The notes: generated from the sequence alone by a model not told the origin. 64,000 nucleotides of DNA from Chryseobacterium sp. JM1 (GCF_000737715.1 NZ_JPRN01000002.1:124001-188000), one strand, 5' to 3'. Shown: positions 1-9,400, counted from the first letter of the stretch. Program-made: numbers and translations.

Positions 1-61
1 AACCAAACGAAAAATTGTTTAAATTTATTTAATATTAAACGATTGTACCTAAAGCAAGCAT

Positions 62-1633
62 ATGATAAAAGCGGATGTATTAGTAATCGGTTCCGGCATC
101 TCGGGACTTTCCTATGCCATTAAAGTTTCTGAACAGTTCCCTGATGCTAAAATCATCATCGTAACAAAATCAGACGAAGACGAAAGCAATACTAAATATG
201 CACAGGGCGGACTGGCCGTAGTCACCGATTTTAAGAATGACAATTTCGAGAAACACATCGATGATACTATGCGTGCCGGAGACGGAGAAAACAAACGCGA
301 CGTTGTAGAAATGGTCGTAAGAGAAGCTCCCGCAAGATTCAACGAGATCGTAGAATGGGGCGCCAACTTTGACATGAAAAACGGAGAATTCGCTTTGGGA
401 CGAGAAGGTGGCCATACTGAAAACAGAATTGTTCACCATAAAGATATCACAGGATTCGAGATTGAAAGAGCTCTGCTGGAAACGGCGAAAAACAGCCCGA
501 ATATTGAAATCCTTGATCACCATTACGTTATTGACATCATTACGCAACACCACGTTCCCGGGAAAGAAGTGAACGAAGGTGAGATCAATTGCTACGGAGC
601 CTACATCCTTGATGAAAAATCAAAGACCATCAAAAAAATCACTTCGAAAATCACACTGGCAGCTACCGGAGGAGCGGGACATGTGTACAAGAACACGACC
701 AATCCTACCATTGCTACCGGAGACGGAATTGCCTTCGTAGCCCGTGCCAGAGGTAAGGTTTCGAATATGCAGTACTACCAGTTTCATCCGACAGCTCTGT
801 ACAGCAAGATTAATGGAATGCTTTTCCTTATTTCTGAAGCCGTAAGAGGAGATGGTGCCAAATTAAGAACGAAAAAGGGCGAAAAATTCATGCACAAATA
901 TGATGAGCGTGAAGAACTAGCCTCAAGAGATATTGTAGCCAGAGCCATCGACAACGAAATGAAAATTTCAGGAGATGAATATGCCGGCCTCGACTGCCGC
1001 GATATGGATCACGAAAGATTCCTGGAGCACTTCCCGAATATATATAAGAAATGCAGAGAAGAAGGAATTGATCCTTTTACCCAACTGATCCCTGTAGTTC
1101 CTGCCTGCCATTATCTGATGGGCGGTATCGAAGTAGACCGTGACGGGCAATCTTCTATCAAAAATCTTTTTGCTGTAGGTGAATGTACCAACTCAGGACT
1201 TCATGGCGCGAACAGACTGGCTTCAAATTCTTTACTGGAAGGTTTGGTTTTCGGACACAATGCCGCAATCAAAACCGTTGATTTACTTAAAGAAAACAAT
1301 TTCAATTTCGATGATCTCAAAGCTGTTCCGGAATGGAATGAGGAAGGCATGAAGATCATGGATGAAATGGTGATCGTGAGTTACCTCAGAAAACAGCTTC
1401 AGGAAATGATGAGTGATCTGGTAGGTATCGTAAGAAGCAACAGACGTCTGACTATGGCCCTGCAAAAACACCAGGAAATCGCTGCAGCTGTTGATGAAAT
1501 ATATCACTACTCCATTTTGTCACCGCAGTTATCTGAATTGAGAAACCTGACAACAGTTGCCCACCTCATCATTACCCAATCTATGGAGATGACGGAAAAC
1601 AAGGGCGCATTTTATAATAAAGATCTAGTCTAA
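62..1633 (+). CDS. nadB: L-aspartate oxidase
   Basis: Oxidises L-aspartate to iminoaspartate with FAD, the first step of de novo NAD synthesis in the cytoplasm. The 523 residues match the usual family length. An N-terminal dinucleotide-binding motif (GSGISG, about residues 11-16) is followed by the family blocks NTKYAQGG, GREGGHTENRIVHH and HGANRLASNSLLEG, typical of NadB and related flavoproteins of the succinate dehydrogenase type. The C-terminal helical domain is present. nadC follows 12 bp downstream, so the two are probably one transcript. NadA, the expected partner, is not in the window. Identification is firm. Confidence 0.97.
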   Translation: MIKADVLVIGSGISGLSYAIKVSEQFPDAKIIIVTKSDEDESNTKYAQGGLAVVTDFKNDNFEKHIDDTMRAGDGENKRDVVEMVVREAPARFNEIVEWGANFDMKNGEFALGREGGHTENRIVHHKDITGFEIERALLETAKNSPNIEILDHHYVIDIITQHHVPGKEVNEGEINCYGAYILDEKSKTIKKITSKITLAATGGAGHVYKNTTNPTIATGDGIAFVARARGKVSNMQYYQFHPTALYSKINGMLFLISEAVRGDGAKLRTKKGEKFMHKYDEREELASRDIVARAIDNEMKISGDEYAGLDCRDMDHERFLEHFPNIYKKCREEGIDPFTQLIPVVPACHYLMGGIEVDRDGQSSIKNLFAVGECTNSGLHGANRLASNSLLEGLVFGHNAAIKTVDLLKENNFNFDDLKAVPEWNEEGMKIMDEMVIVSYLRKQLQEMMSDLVGIVRSNRRLTMALQKHQEIAAAVDEIYHYSILSPQLSELRNLTTVAHLIITQSMEMTENKGAFYNKDLV

Positions 1634-1645
1634 AAAACATCCATA

Positions 1646-2506
1646 ATGAAAAGACCAAGCTACGCAACCGATAAAGTATTAAAAACGTTCATCAAAAATG
1701 CCTTAGAGGAAGATATTCAGGATGGCGACCACTCTACCCTTTCTACCATTCCGAAAGATCTGGAGCAGAGCGCTAAACTTCTGGTGAAGCAGGACTGTAT
1801 TTTAGCAGGGGTTGAGCTGGCGGAAATTATTTTTAAAACTTTTGATAAGGATTTAAAGGTGGAAACTTTCATTAAAGATGGAGAAGCTGCCAAAGTAGGT
1901 GACGTCGCAATGATCGTAACCGGAAGTGCAAGATCCATCCTTTCCACGGAAAGACTTATCCTGAACTGTATGCAGAGAATGAGCGGAATCGCTACCCTTA
2001 CCCACGACTGGGACTCCAGATTGGTAGGCACTAAAACAAAGCTTCTCGACACCAGAAAAACAACTCCGAATTTCAGAGTTTGTGAAAAATGGGCAGTAGC
2101 TATCGGTGGCGGAACCAACCACAGATATGGCTTATATGATATGATTATGTTGAAAGACAACCATATTGACTATAACGGAAGCATTACGAATGCTGTGAAA
2201 ATGGCAAAAGATTATGTTAAAAACAGCAAGAAAAAGTTAAAAATTGAGGTTGAAACAAGAAATCTCGAAGAAGTCAAAGAAGCTATCAAAGCAAAAGTGG
2301 ACAGAATTATGCTTGACAACATGAGCGTACCCATGATGAAGCAGGCGGTAGAGATGATCAATGGATCTTGTGAGTCTGAAGCATCCGGTGGAATTACCCG
2401 CGAAATGTTAAAAGAAATCGCTTCCACAGGCGTTACTTATATCTCTGCCGGGGCCCTTACCCACTCTGCTGAAAATATAGATTTGAGTCTCAAAGCAGTG
2501 AAATAG
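1646..2506 (+). CDS. nadC: Nicotinate-nucleotide pyrophosphorylase (quinolinate phosphoribosyltransferase)
   Basis: Converts quinolinate and PRPP to nicotinate mononucleotide, CO2 and pyrophosphate, the step at which the de novo route joins NAD salvage. The 286-residue length is normal. Signature segments are LDTRKTTPNFR (substrate binding), GGGTNHRYGLYDMIMLKDNH and the C-terminal barrel motifs EVETRNLEE, IMLDNMS and EASGGI. It begins 12 bp after nadB, which indicates a nadBC operon. No strong terminator is visible before the next gene, 209 bp away, and that gap holds nothing else I recognise. Confidence 0.97.
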   Translation: MKRPSYATDKVLKTFIKNALEEDIQDGDHSTLSTIPKDLEQSAKLLVKQDCILAGVELAEIIFKTFDKDLKVETFIKDGEAAKVGDVAMIVTGSARSILSTERLILNCMQRMSGIATLTHDWDSRLVGTKTKLLDTRKTTPNFRVCEKWAVAIGGGTNHRYGLYDMIMLKDNHIDYNGSITNAVKMAKDYVKNSKKKLKIEVETRNLEEVKEAIKAKVDRIMLDNMSVPMMKQAVEMINGSCESEASGGITREMLKEIASTGVTYISAGALTHSAENIDLSLKAVK

Positions 2507-2715
2507 CGTTGTATTTTTAACAAAAACAGCCCCTGTTTATTAAAAACTCAATAATATGATTTTTTTCATGCTAAAATTCAATTTTTATACATAGCATTGA
2601 TAATCAGTATTTTAATTCTTATTAAGATTGAGTAAAAATTAACATACAGTTAATATTAGTTAAATTTTATTTCGCGAATTTTGCAGAAAATTAAATCTAA
2701 CTATTACTAACGATT

Positions 2716-5328
2716 ATGAAATTAATCAACAAATCGATACTGACTGTAGCTATCACTTTATCTACAGCTAGTGTTTATTACGCTCAGCAAGTTCAAGACA
2801 CTGTAACGAAGTCGAAAGATATTGACGAGGTAATTCTAAGAGGTGTTACGGATATCGCTAAAGATAGAAAAACACCAGTAGCAGTTTCTACAGTAAAAGC
2901 AGCACAAATTCTTGAAAGACAAGGAAACCAGGAACTTGTTGAACTTTTAAACACAACACCATCTGTATACGCAACAAAAGGCGGCGGTGGTTTTGGAGAC
3001 TCTCAGATTGTTATGCGTGGTTTTGAATCAAGAAACATCGCAGTAATGGTAAACGGTATGCCTGTTAATGACATGGAAGGTGGTACTGTTTATTTCTCAA
3101 ACTGGACTGGGCTATCTGACGTAACAAGTTTTATGCAGGTACAAAGAGGTCTTGGTTCTTCTAAACTTGCTATCGCTTCTGTTGGAGGTACAATGAACTT
3201 CATCACGAAGTCAGCAGATATGAAAAAAGGCGGTATTGTAAGATTAGGAGTTGGTAACAATGACTTTTTAAAAACATCATTCGCTTACAATACAGGAAAA
3301 TCCGACAAAGGATGGTCTACTTCATTCTTAATGAGCAGACAAAGCGGATCTACCTATATTCAAAATACAGACTACGAATCTTACGCTTACTATTTTGCAT
3401 TAGGTTGGGAGCCAAACAAAAAACACAATTTCCAATTCACAATCACTGGAGCTCCACAATGGCATGATCAAAGATCTTATGCTCCTACTATCAGTGATTA
3501 TGTAAGATATAATCCTGATAATGACGGAACTCCTGACAGAACTTATAATTCAGACTGGGGATATTACACCAATGCTGAAGGAAGAAGAGTCGCTCTTTCT
3601 AACAGATCAAACTATTATAACAAACCAGTTATCATGTTTAACTGGGACTGGAATATCAATGATAAATCCAAGTTGAGCACAGTAGCCTACATGTCTAACG
3701 GTAGAGGTGGTGGAACTTCTGATCTTGGAAGAGTTAACGGTAGAGGTCTTACAGCTCTAGTTAATAACCAACCATACTTTAGAGATGCACAGGGGCTTTA
3801 CAATTTTGACAAAGTTTTTGCTGAAAATGCTGCAGTAAATGCGAGCACAGCAGGTGCAGGAGCAACATTAGTACGTAGAGCAAGTATCAATTCTCATAAC
3901 TGGTACGGTGTACTAGCTAATTTCCAACATAAGATTAATGATAACTGGAACTTCTCTGTAGGTACTGACGACAGATACTATTACGGATATCATTATCAGG
4001 TTGTTTCAGATCTATATGGTGCACAGGGATATAAAGATTCTAATAACAAGAATATTGCTCCAAACGTTGTTTCTCAAACTTCTGATTACAAAAAACTATC
4101 ATGGAATCCTTTCGGAGGAAGCCAGGTTCCTTTGAACGAAAGAGTTGGATTCAGTAATGATGGAGAAGTAATCTGGTACAGTGGATTTGGTCAGGTAGAA
4201 TATACAAAAGATAAACTATCTGCATTCTTACAGGGATCGGTTTCTAATCAGGGATACCAAAGAATCGATGAGTTCATTCAAGATGGTGTTACCGTACAAA
4301 GAAACCAAACTGTAAACAGAAAAACAGGTTTCAAAAACATTTTTGGATACAACATCAAAGGGGGTGCTAACTATAACATCAACGAAAACCATAATGTTTT
4401 TGCAAATGTTGGTTATTACAGTAAGCAGCCATTTATGAATACCGTATATCCAAGTAACCAGCAAGTTGTTAACCCTCAGTTAACTAATGAGAAAATTTTC
4501 TCTGCTGAACTTGGTTATGGATTCAGATCTGCAAACTTCAGTGCAAACGTTAACGTTTACAGAACTCAATGGAAAGACAGAGCATTAAGAAGAACAATCC
4601 AGGTTCCTGATGTAACAGATGCTTACGCAGAAATGAATGGTATCACTGAAATTCACCAGGGAGTTGAATTTGATGCAACTTACAAACTGAATAAGTTCTT
4701 AGAAATTAATGGTATGTTCTCTTGGGGAGACTATTATTATAAAGGAAACGCAACAGGTACGACATTTGACGGAAACAACAATCCTCTAACTGTAGCTGGA
4801 ACTTCAAACACAACTACGCTTTATATTGATAAAGTAAAAGTAGGAGGAACAAGCAGTAACAGTATTCCTCAAATGACTGCATCATTAGGAGCTACTGTTA
4901 AGCCAGTAAAAGACTTAAGCATCTATGCAGGATGGAGATTTGTAGGTAAACTTTATTCTTCTATTGATATTGCTACTTTCTCAAATATTGCTAACCAAGA
5001 CAGAGGAGTGTTAAAACTGCCTGATTACAATCTTACAGATTTAGGTATTTCATATAAAATCAGATTGAGAGACGCTAACCAGTATTTCACTGTTGGAGCT
5101 AACGTTTACAACTTATTTGATACTACTTACATCCAAGATGGTGCAACAAATAATTTCGTTAAAGGAGTAGGAGATTTTAAAGATATACCAAGTGGAGCAA
5201 CAGCTCAACAGCAGTATAGCGCTTATATCAATAATCCAAATAACTTCTATAAAGGAATTGATACAACTAACAGAGTATTCTTCGGATTCGGAAGAACATG
5301 GGCAGCTACATTGTCATTCAACTTCTAA
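2716..5328 (+). CDS. TonB-dependent outer-membrane receptor
   Basis: An 870-residue outer-membrane receptor with a signal peptide ending near YYAQ (about residue 23), a plug domain (VMRGFESRNIAVMVNG, about residues 98-113), and a long beta-barrel rich in Asn, Tyr and Gly that ends in a C-terminal aromatic strand (LSFNF). It lacks the N-terminal carboxypeptidase-regulatory-like domain of SusC receptors, and no SusD partner is next to it. Substrate cannot be read from the sequence; TonB-ExbBD-powered uptake of a ligand is inferred from the family. It appears to be a single-gene unit, closed by a strong terminator 33 bp downstream. Codon use is A/T-rich with many Asn and Tyr codons, as in highly expressed flavobacterial surface proteins. 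Confidence 0.9.
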   Translation: MKLINKSILTVAITLSTASVYYAQQVQDTVTKSKDIDEVILRGVTDIAKDRKTPVAVSTVKAAQILERQGNQELVELLNTTPSVYATKGGGGFGDSQIVMRGFESRNIAVMVNGMPVNDMEGGTVYFSNWTGLSDVTSFMQVQRGLGSSKLAIASVGGTMNFITKSADMKKGGIVRLGVGNNDFLKTSFAYNTGKSDKGWSTSFLMSRQSGSTYIQNTDYESYAYYFALGWEPNKKHNFQFTITGAPQWHDQRSYAPTISDYVRYNPDNDGTPDRTYNSDWGYYTNAEGRRVALSNRSNYYNKPVIMFNWDWNINDKSKLSTVAYMSNGRGGGTSDLGRVNGRGLTALVNNQPYFRDAQGLYNFDKVFAENAAVNASTAGAGATLVRRASINSHNWYGVLANFQHKINDNWNFSVGTDDRYYYGYHYQVVSDLYGAQGYKDSNNKNIAPNVVSQTSDYKKLSWNPFGGSQVPLNERVGFSNDGEVIWYSGFGQVEYTKDKLSAFLQGSVSNQGYQRIDEFIQDGVTVQRNQTVNRKTGFKNIFGYNIKGGANYNINENHNVFANVGYYSKQPFMNTVYPSNQQVVNPQLTNEKIFSAELGYGFRSANFSANVNVYRTQWKDRALRRTIQVPDVTDAYAEMNGITEIHQGVEFDATYKLNKFLEINGMFSWGDYYYKGNATGTTFDGNNNPLTVAGTSNTTTLYIDKVKVGGTSSNSIPQMTASLGATVKPVKDLSIYAGWRFVGKLYSSIDIATFSNIANQDRGVLKLPDYNLTDLGISYKIRLRDANQYFTVGANVYNLFDTTYIQDGATNNFVKGVGDFKDIPSGATAQQQYSAYINNPNNFYKGIDTTNRVFFGFGRTWAATLSFNF

Positions 5329-5360
5329 TAAGATCATTATATTAGATTTTATAAATATCT

Positions 5361-5386
5361 ATCCCGGCTTTTAGCCGGGATTTTTG
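5361..5386 (+). terminator. Intrinsic terminator after the TonB receptor gene
   Basis: Perfect 8-bp stem TCCCGGCT/AGCCGGGA with a 3-nt loop, followed by TTTTT. It starts 33 bp after the stop codon of the receptor gene. The promoter element of the next gene begins immediately after the T-run. Confidence 0.9.
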
Positions 5387-5387
5387 T

Positions 5388-5395
5388 TATATTTG
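5388..5395 (+). promoter_or_regulatory. TAnnTTTG promoter element for the small membrane protein gene
   Basis: TATATTTG matches the Bacteroidota -7 element TAnnTTTG. It lies 27 bp before the ATG at 5423 and directly after the upstream terminator. No clear -33 TTG is seen at the usual distance. Confidence 0.6.
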
Positions 5396-5422
5396 TACCT
5401 AGAAAAATAGAAAAAATTGAAT

Positions 5423-5860
5423 ATGGATTTTTACAAGATTTTGCTTAATGCACACAAAGGATTCGGGTATCTTGAACTTCTTTTGGCCTCATTATTTATT
5501 ATTGCCCTTTTAGCTACTATGTTTGGCTTCAGTGGTAAAGTGAACAAATTTTTAAAGAAGATCACGCTCTTCACGATGATTTTCTTCCACGTTCAGTTTT
5601 TACTGGGCGTATGTTTACTGTTCACCTCTCCGGGCTTTAAAGCTGCCATAGCAGCCGGAACATTAATGAAAGATGCTTACAGCAGACAGACATTTGTAGA
5701 ACATCCATTTTCTATGCTGATCGCAGCGGTATTGATGACGATCATCAATAAGAAAGTAAAATCTAATGACACTATTTCTTTAGGAATTGTAATCATGGGT
5801 CTTATTGCGGTAGGTTTATTTGCATTCGCGTTCCCTTGGACAAGAGTCTTTGGGGCTTAA
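5423..5860 (+). CDS. Small integral membrane protein of unknown function
   Basis: A protein of 145 residues with four predicted membrane spans: about residues 15-35 (YLELLLASLFIIALLATMFG), 45-65 (ITLFTMIFFHVQFLLGVCLL), 90-108 and 118-138. I start it at the ATG at 5423 rather than an in-frame TTG two codons upstream, because ATG is the normal start and sits 27 bp after a good promoter element. It has its own promoter between two terminators or gaps, so it is probably monocistronic. I do not recognise the family; a cytochrome-b-like or SirB-like bundle is possible, but I see no conserved heme histidine pattern. Confidence 0.8.
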   Translation: MDFYKILLNAHKGFGYLELLLASLFIIALLATMFGFSGKVNKFLKKITLFTMIFFHVQFLLGVCLLFTSPGFKAAIAAGTLMKDAYSRQTFVEHPFSMLIAAVLMTIINKKVKSNDTISLGIVIMGLIAVGLFAFAFPWTRVFGA

Positions 5861-5935
5861 AAAATAAAATACTAAGTGATATACAATGAGTTGATTACTT
5901 GGTAATAGTTTAACCTTAAATTTTTAATTAAATCA

Positions 5936-6928
5936 ATGAAAGTAGCTGTAGTCGGTTCAACAGGAATGGTTGGACAAGTTATGCTGAAAGTTTTGGAGGA
6001 GAGAAACTTCCCTGTAACAGAATTAATTCCGGTAGCATCCGAAAGATCTGTAGGTAAGAAGGTGAAGTATAAACAGGAGGAATTTACGATTGTAAGCATG
6101 AAAGACGCTATAGCTGCCAAACCTGATATTGCTATTTTCTCTGCCGGAGGAGACACTTCTCTTGAATTTGCCCCTCTGTTTGCAGCAGCTGGTACTACAG
6201 TCATTGACAATTCTTCTGCCTGGAGAATGGATCCTACCAAAAAACTGGTGGTTCCGGAAATCAATGCCAGTGTATTGACCAAAGAAGATAAGATCATCGC
6301 GAATCCAAACTGTTCTACCATTCAGTTGGTGATGGTATTAGGTCCATTGAATAAAAAATATGATCTGAAAAGAGTCGTTGTTTCTACGTATCAGTCCGTA
6401 ACAGGAACAGGGAAAAATGCCGTAGATCAGCTTAATGCCGAAATAAACGGAGACGACAGCGTTGCCAAAGTTTATCCTTATCAGATCTTTAAAAATGCAC
6501 TTCCTCACTGTGATGTATTCAGTGATGATGATTATACTAAAGAAGAGATCAAACTCATGAAAGAACCTAAGAAAATTTTAGGTGACGATACATTCAACCT
6601 TACCGCAACTGCAGTGAGAGTTCCTGTTCAGGGAGGTCACTCAGAAAGTGTAAATATTGAATTTGAAAACGAATTTGACCTTGACGAAGTAAGAAAGATC
6701 TTATCTGAAACACCAGGTGTAGTCGTAATGGATAACGTGAAAAACAACGAATATCCAATGCCGCTCTACTCCGAAGGTAAAGACGATGTATTCGTCGGCA
6801 GGATAAGACGGGATCTCTCCCAGCCCAAAACGCTGAATCTCTGGATCGTAGCAGACAATCTGCGAAAAGGAGCAGCAACGAACGCTGTACAGATTGCAGA
6901 ATACTTAGCAGCTAACAACTTAGTTTAA
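5936..6928 (+). CDS. asd: Aspartate-semialdehyde dehydrogenase
   Basis: Reduces aspartyl-beta-phosphate with NADPH to aspartate semialdehyde, the branch point to lysine, diaminopimelate, threonine and methionine. The 330-residue length is normal. The N-terminal NADP motif VVGSTGMVGQ (about residues 5-14) is followed by the catalytic cysteine in NPNCSTIQ (Cys126) and by GGHSESVNIEF, which holds the substrate and acid/base histidine region. It stands alone, with a terminator 15 bp after the stop codon. Identification is firm. Confidence 0.97.
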   Translation: MKVAVVGSTGMVGQVMLKVLEERNFPVTELIPVASERSVGKKVKYKQEEFTIVSMKDAIAAKPDIAIFSAGGDTSLEFAPLFAAAGTTVIDNSSAWRMDPTKKLVVPEINASVLTKEDKIIANPNCSTIQLVMVLGPLNKKYDLKRVVVSTYQSVTGTGKNAVDQLNAEINGDDSVAKVYPYQIFKNALPHCDVFSDDDYTKEEIKLMKEPKKILGDDTFNLTATAVRVPVQGGHSESVNIEFENEFDLDEVRKILSETPGVVVMDNVKNNEYPMPLYSEGKDDVFVGRIRRDLSQPKTLNLWIVADNLRKGAATNAVQIAEYLAANNLV

Positions 6929-6943
6929 ACTAACAAAATAAAA

Positions 6944-6973
6944 AAGAGTCTCAGAATTGAGATTCTTTTTTTT
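6944..6973 (+). terminator. Intrinsic terminator after asd
   Basis: Ten-pair stem AAGAGTCTCA/TGAGATTCTT with one G-T wobble and a GAAT loop, running into eight Ts. It directly precedes the next start codon (6982), so the efflux gene may depend on read-through or on a promoter I cannot see. Confidence 0.85.
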
Positions 6974-6981
6974 ATCAAACT

Positions 6982-7983
6982 ATGGAAAATAAAAAGACCA
7001 TTACCCACAAAGACAAAATTGGATTCCAGAAAATCATTGCTGTTTTCGGAGTCATCTTATTCATTGGAAAAATCATTGCATGGAAGCTCACCAATTCCGA
7101 TGCTGTATTTTCAGATGCCATGGAAAGTGTCGTAAATGTCATCAGTGCATTTATGGGGCTCTACTCTCTTCATTTGGCCGCCAAACCAAAGGACGAAGAC
7201 CATCCGTACGGCCACGGAAAAGTAGAATTCGTAACATCCGGCATTGAAGGCGCTTTAATCGCCATTGCGGGGATCATGATCATCTATGAAGGCATCAACA
7301 GCTTAGTTGTAGGAAAAACTTTAGCCAAACTGGATCTGGGAATATGGATCATCGCTGCAACCGCGATCGTTAATTATCTTTTAGGGTATATTTCCATTAA
7401 AAAAGGCAAAGCTGAAAACTCGCTGGTTTTGGTTTCCTCCGGAAAGCACCTTCAGTCTGATACCATCACAACATTAGGTGTGGTCATCAGCTTGGTTATT
7501 GTTTATTTTACCAAAATTTATTGGTTGGATTCTGTGGTAGCCCTTGTTTTTGGTTTCTACATCATCTATGTCGGATATAAGATCGTCAGAAAGTCGCTAA
7601 GCGGAATTATGGATGAGCAGGATCCTGATCTTCTGAACCAGATTATCAAGGTACTGGAAGACAACAGAAGAATAGAATGGATAGACGTTCACAATATGAA
7701 AATCCAGCAATTCGGCGCCAATCTCCATATTGATGCCCATATTACTCTGCCCTGGTATTACAGCCTTCGGGAAGCGCACAATGAAATGGAAAAAATGATT
7801 ATTCTTTTAGCTAAAAATACCAAAAGAAGCGTAGAATTTAACTTTCATATGGATGATTGTAAAACCGTTTCATGTTCTGTCTGTCAGATCAAAGACTGCC
7901 CTGTCCGCGAAAAAAACTTTGTGAAAAGAGTACAATGGACTCCGGAAAATGTAACGAGTGTAGACAAACATACAGCAGACTAG
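6982..7983 (+). CDS. Cation diffusion facilitator (CDF) family transporter
   Basis: A 333-residue inner-membrane divalent-metal/proton antiporter. Six spans are visible, with the CDF metal motifs SDAMES (span 2), HPYGHGK (loop) and KHLQSDTITT, the last supplying the second His/Asp pair. A cytoplasmic C-terminal ferredoxin-like domain follows. The extreme C-terminus is unusual: a cysteine cluster CKTVSCSVCQIKDC (about residues 293-306) that could bind metal. Zn, Fe or Mn efflux is inferred from the family; the actual metal is unknown. The gene stands alone between asd and a convergent operon. Confidence 0.92.
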   Translation: MENKKTITHKDKIGFQKIIAVFGVILFIGKIIAWKLTNSDAVFSDAMESVVNVISAFMGLYSLHLAAKPKDEDHPYGHGKVEFVTSGIEGALIAIAGIMIIYEGINSLVVGKTLAKLDLGIWIIAATAIVNYLLGYISIKKGKAENSLVLVSSGKHLQSDTITTLGVVISLVIVYFTKIYWLDSVVALVFGFYIIYVGYKIVRKSLSGIMDEQDPDLLNQIIKVLEDNRRIEWIDVHNMKIQQFGANLHIDAHITLPWYYSLREAHNEMEKMIILLAKNTKRSVEFNFHMDDCKTVSCSVCQIKDCPVREKNFVKRVQWTPENVTSVDKHTAD

Positions 7984-8086
7984 GGCTCAGAGTGTTGTCA
8001 GTTGCTGGTTAGTTAGTTACTGTTTGACATTAATTAAGCTAATGAAGCATCTTCTGATTATCTTGATTCTTACTTCTACTTCTATC

Positions 8087-8124
8087 ATTCACCATTGACT
8101 TGCGAAGCAAAATTCACCATTGAC
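8087..8124 (+). repeat. 38-bp intergenic repeat, copy A (matches 9238-9275 inverted)
   Basis: Contains the 13-mer ATTCACCATTGAC twice (8087-8099 and 8112-8124), flanking CTTGCGAAGCAAAATT. A related 38-bp sequence, 31 of 38 positions identical, lies inverted at 9238-9275. The two copies bracket the XrtF gene pair. Confidence 0.7.
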
Positions 8125-8171
8125 CTTTCCCAATATTCCAAAATTGTGAGGCAACCTGTAAGGTAATGAGT

Positions 8172-8618
8172 CTACCCGTTTATTTGTCTGTTCTTTTCTA
8201 ACTGTTTCCTGTAATAAAACAGAGGAACAATCAAAAGCAGCGCCAGTGGCTGAATGACAAACCTTCTCATGTAAAAGGAGAAAAGATAACCCACATCAAA
8301 CCGGTCATAGATACAGTAAAGATAAATCGGGAAAGTAATAACAAATATAATGGTGATGAGCAATGCGCCCTGCACCGTCCACTGTTTATTTTTAAAAAGA
8401 CACTGAATGATCAGGCAGGACAAAGCAAGATTAAGAATAAACCTGAAAACATGACCAAGTATTAATTTGCCCCACTCAAACTGCGGAAATGCAATATGTT
8501 TATTCGCCTCATGAAAATATTCCAGGAAAGGATCATAGAACATTTTGTCCTCCAGCACACGTACGCTGATAAGACCGCAGATTCCTGCTATGACGAGAAG
8601 CCAGTTAAGAATTTTCAT
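8172..8618 (-). CDS. Exosortase F system-associated membrane protein
   Basis: A 148-residue protein with about four membrane spans, including LNWLLVIAGICGLISV at the N-terminus and FVIQPLALLLIVPLFYY near the C-terminus. It overlaps the end of the upstream XrtF gene by 14 bp, so the two are translationally coupled. Its size and position match the small partner that accompanies XrtF in Flavobacteriia. No catalytic residues are apparent; assistance to the exosortase is inferred from constant co-occurrence. The molecular role is unknown. Confidence 0.85.
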   Translation of the reverse strand: MKILNWLLVIAGICGLISVRVLEDKMFYDPFLEYFHEANKHIAFPQFEWGKLILGHVFRFILNLALSCLIIQCLFKNKQWTVQGALLITIIFVITFPIYLYCIYDRFDVGYLFSFYMRRFVIQPLALLLIVPLFYYRKQLEKNRQING

Positions 8619-9135
8619 TTTTTAATGCAAAGAATTTAATCCATACCAGCCAAAGAACCACCACCGTTCCATAGATAACCGCCGGAAAAATAAAGTCGTG
8701 AAACATCTTTCCATATGTTTTATAGTCTGACATTACCACGTTCAGTCCAACAATCCGGAGAAGATTCATGATATACAGCAGGACAAGTCCGGCAAGAGCA
8801 AAAACAACAGTTTTGGCACCTTTATAAAACGCAAATACGAATGCGACAAACAGGATCATTACTGAAATGGCATTACACCCTTCCACCATTCGGGTTACGT
8901 AATTTTTCTTTACATAAAACCAAACCTGCTCATTTTTCACATCATTATAAAGTAAGGTAGGAAATCCTGAAGCTTTCTGAATAGAGGCCACCTGATCCGC
9001 GATTATTCTCGAAAAAGGATCCAGTCCGCCTGCTTTACCAGCATTCAGATAAAACTGGTAAGCAAACAGCAACACCAGATAAATGACGATGAACCTCAGC
9101 AAAATGTTTAAAACTGGTTTAAAATCCTTTAGCAT
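8605..9135 (-). CDS. xrtF: Exosortase family protein XrtF
   Basis: A 176-residue polytopic membrane protein of the exosortase/archaeosortase superfamily, presumed cysteine transpeptidases that sort tagged surface proteins. The superfamily catalytic residues are all visible: Cys87 in EGCNAIS, Arg127 in NLLRIVG and His146 in FHDFIFP. At least five hydrophobic spans are present. A TATCTTTG promoter element ends 4 bp before the start codon, so the transcript may be leaderless. The partner gene overlaps downstream. The sorted substrate of XrtF is not known to me and no obvious cognate tag appears in the window. Confidence 0.9.
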   Translation of the reverse strand: MLKDFKPVLNILLRFIVIYLVLLFAYQFYLNAGKAGGLDPFSRIIADQVASIQKASGFPTLLYNDVKNEQVWFYVKKNYVTRMVEGCNAISVMILFVAFVFAFYKGAKTVVFALAGLVLLYIMNLLRIVGLNVVMSDYKTYGKMFHDFIFPAVIYGTVVVLWLVWIKFFALKNENS

Positions 9136-9139
9136 AGTA

Positions 9140-9147
9140 CAAAGATA
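9140..9147 (-). promoter_or_regulatory. TAnnTTTG promoter element for xrtF
   Basis: TATCTTTG on the minus strand, 4 bp from the ATG of xrtF. The predicted start site would fall at or next to the start codon. No clear -33 TTG. Confidence 0.5.
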
Positions 9148-9237
9148 AAAATTCGACTGAAATGTAAGCTAAATTAAGACATCAGATTGCAGATTTCAGA
9201 CGTGAGATTTCAGATTTTTAGGTTGTTATTGAGGGAT

Positions 9238-9275
9238 GTGAATTGTGAATTTTGCTGCGCAAGTGAAATGTGAAA
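9238..9275 (-). repeat. 38-bp intergenic repeat, copy B (inverted relative to 8087-8124)
   Basis: Reverse complement matches 31 of 38 positions of copy A, including the core CACTTGCG and GCAAAATTCAC. It lies upstream of xrtF. The surrounding 9178-9395 sequence is low-complexity (repeats of AGATTTCAG and CTCTCAAAC words) with no coding potential. Confidence 0.7.
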
Positions 9276-9400
9276 GTCCTCCAACTCCGGAACCCACTCG
9301 AAATAACTCATAATTTATAACTGATAACTTTTCAAACCTCTCAAACGCCAACACCCTCATACTCTCCTACTCCAAAACTCTCAAACTCCCATTAAATTAG

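Noticed and set aside
5423..5860. Cytochrome b-like assignment for the small membrane protein
   Set aside because: No paired heme-binding histidines at matching positions in the spans.
8087..8124. Repeats as a CRISPR array
   Set aside because: Only two short units with a spacer of 12 bp, no regular spacing and no cas genes.
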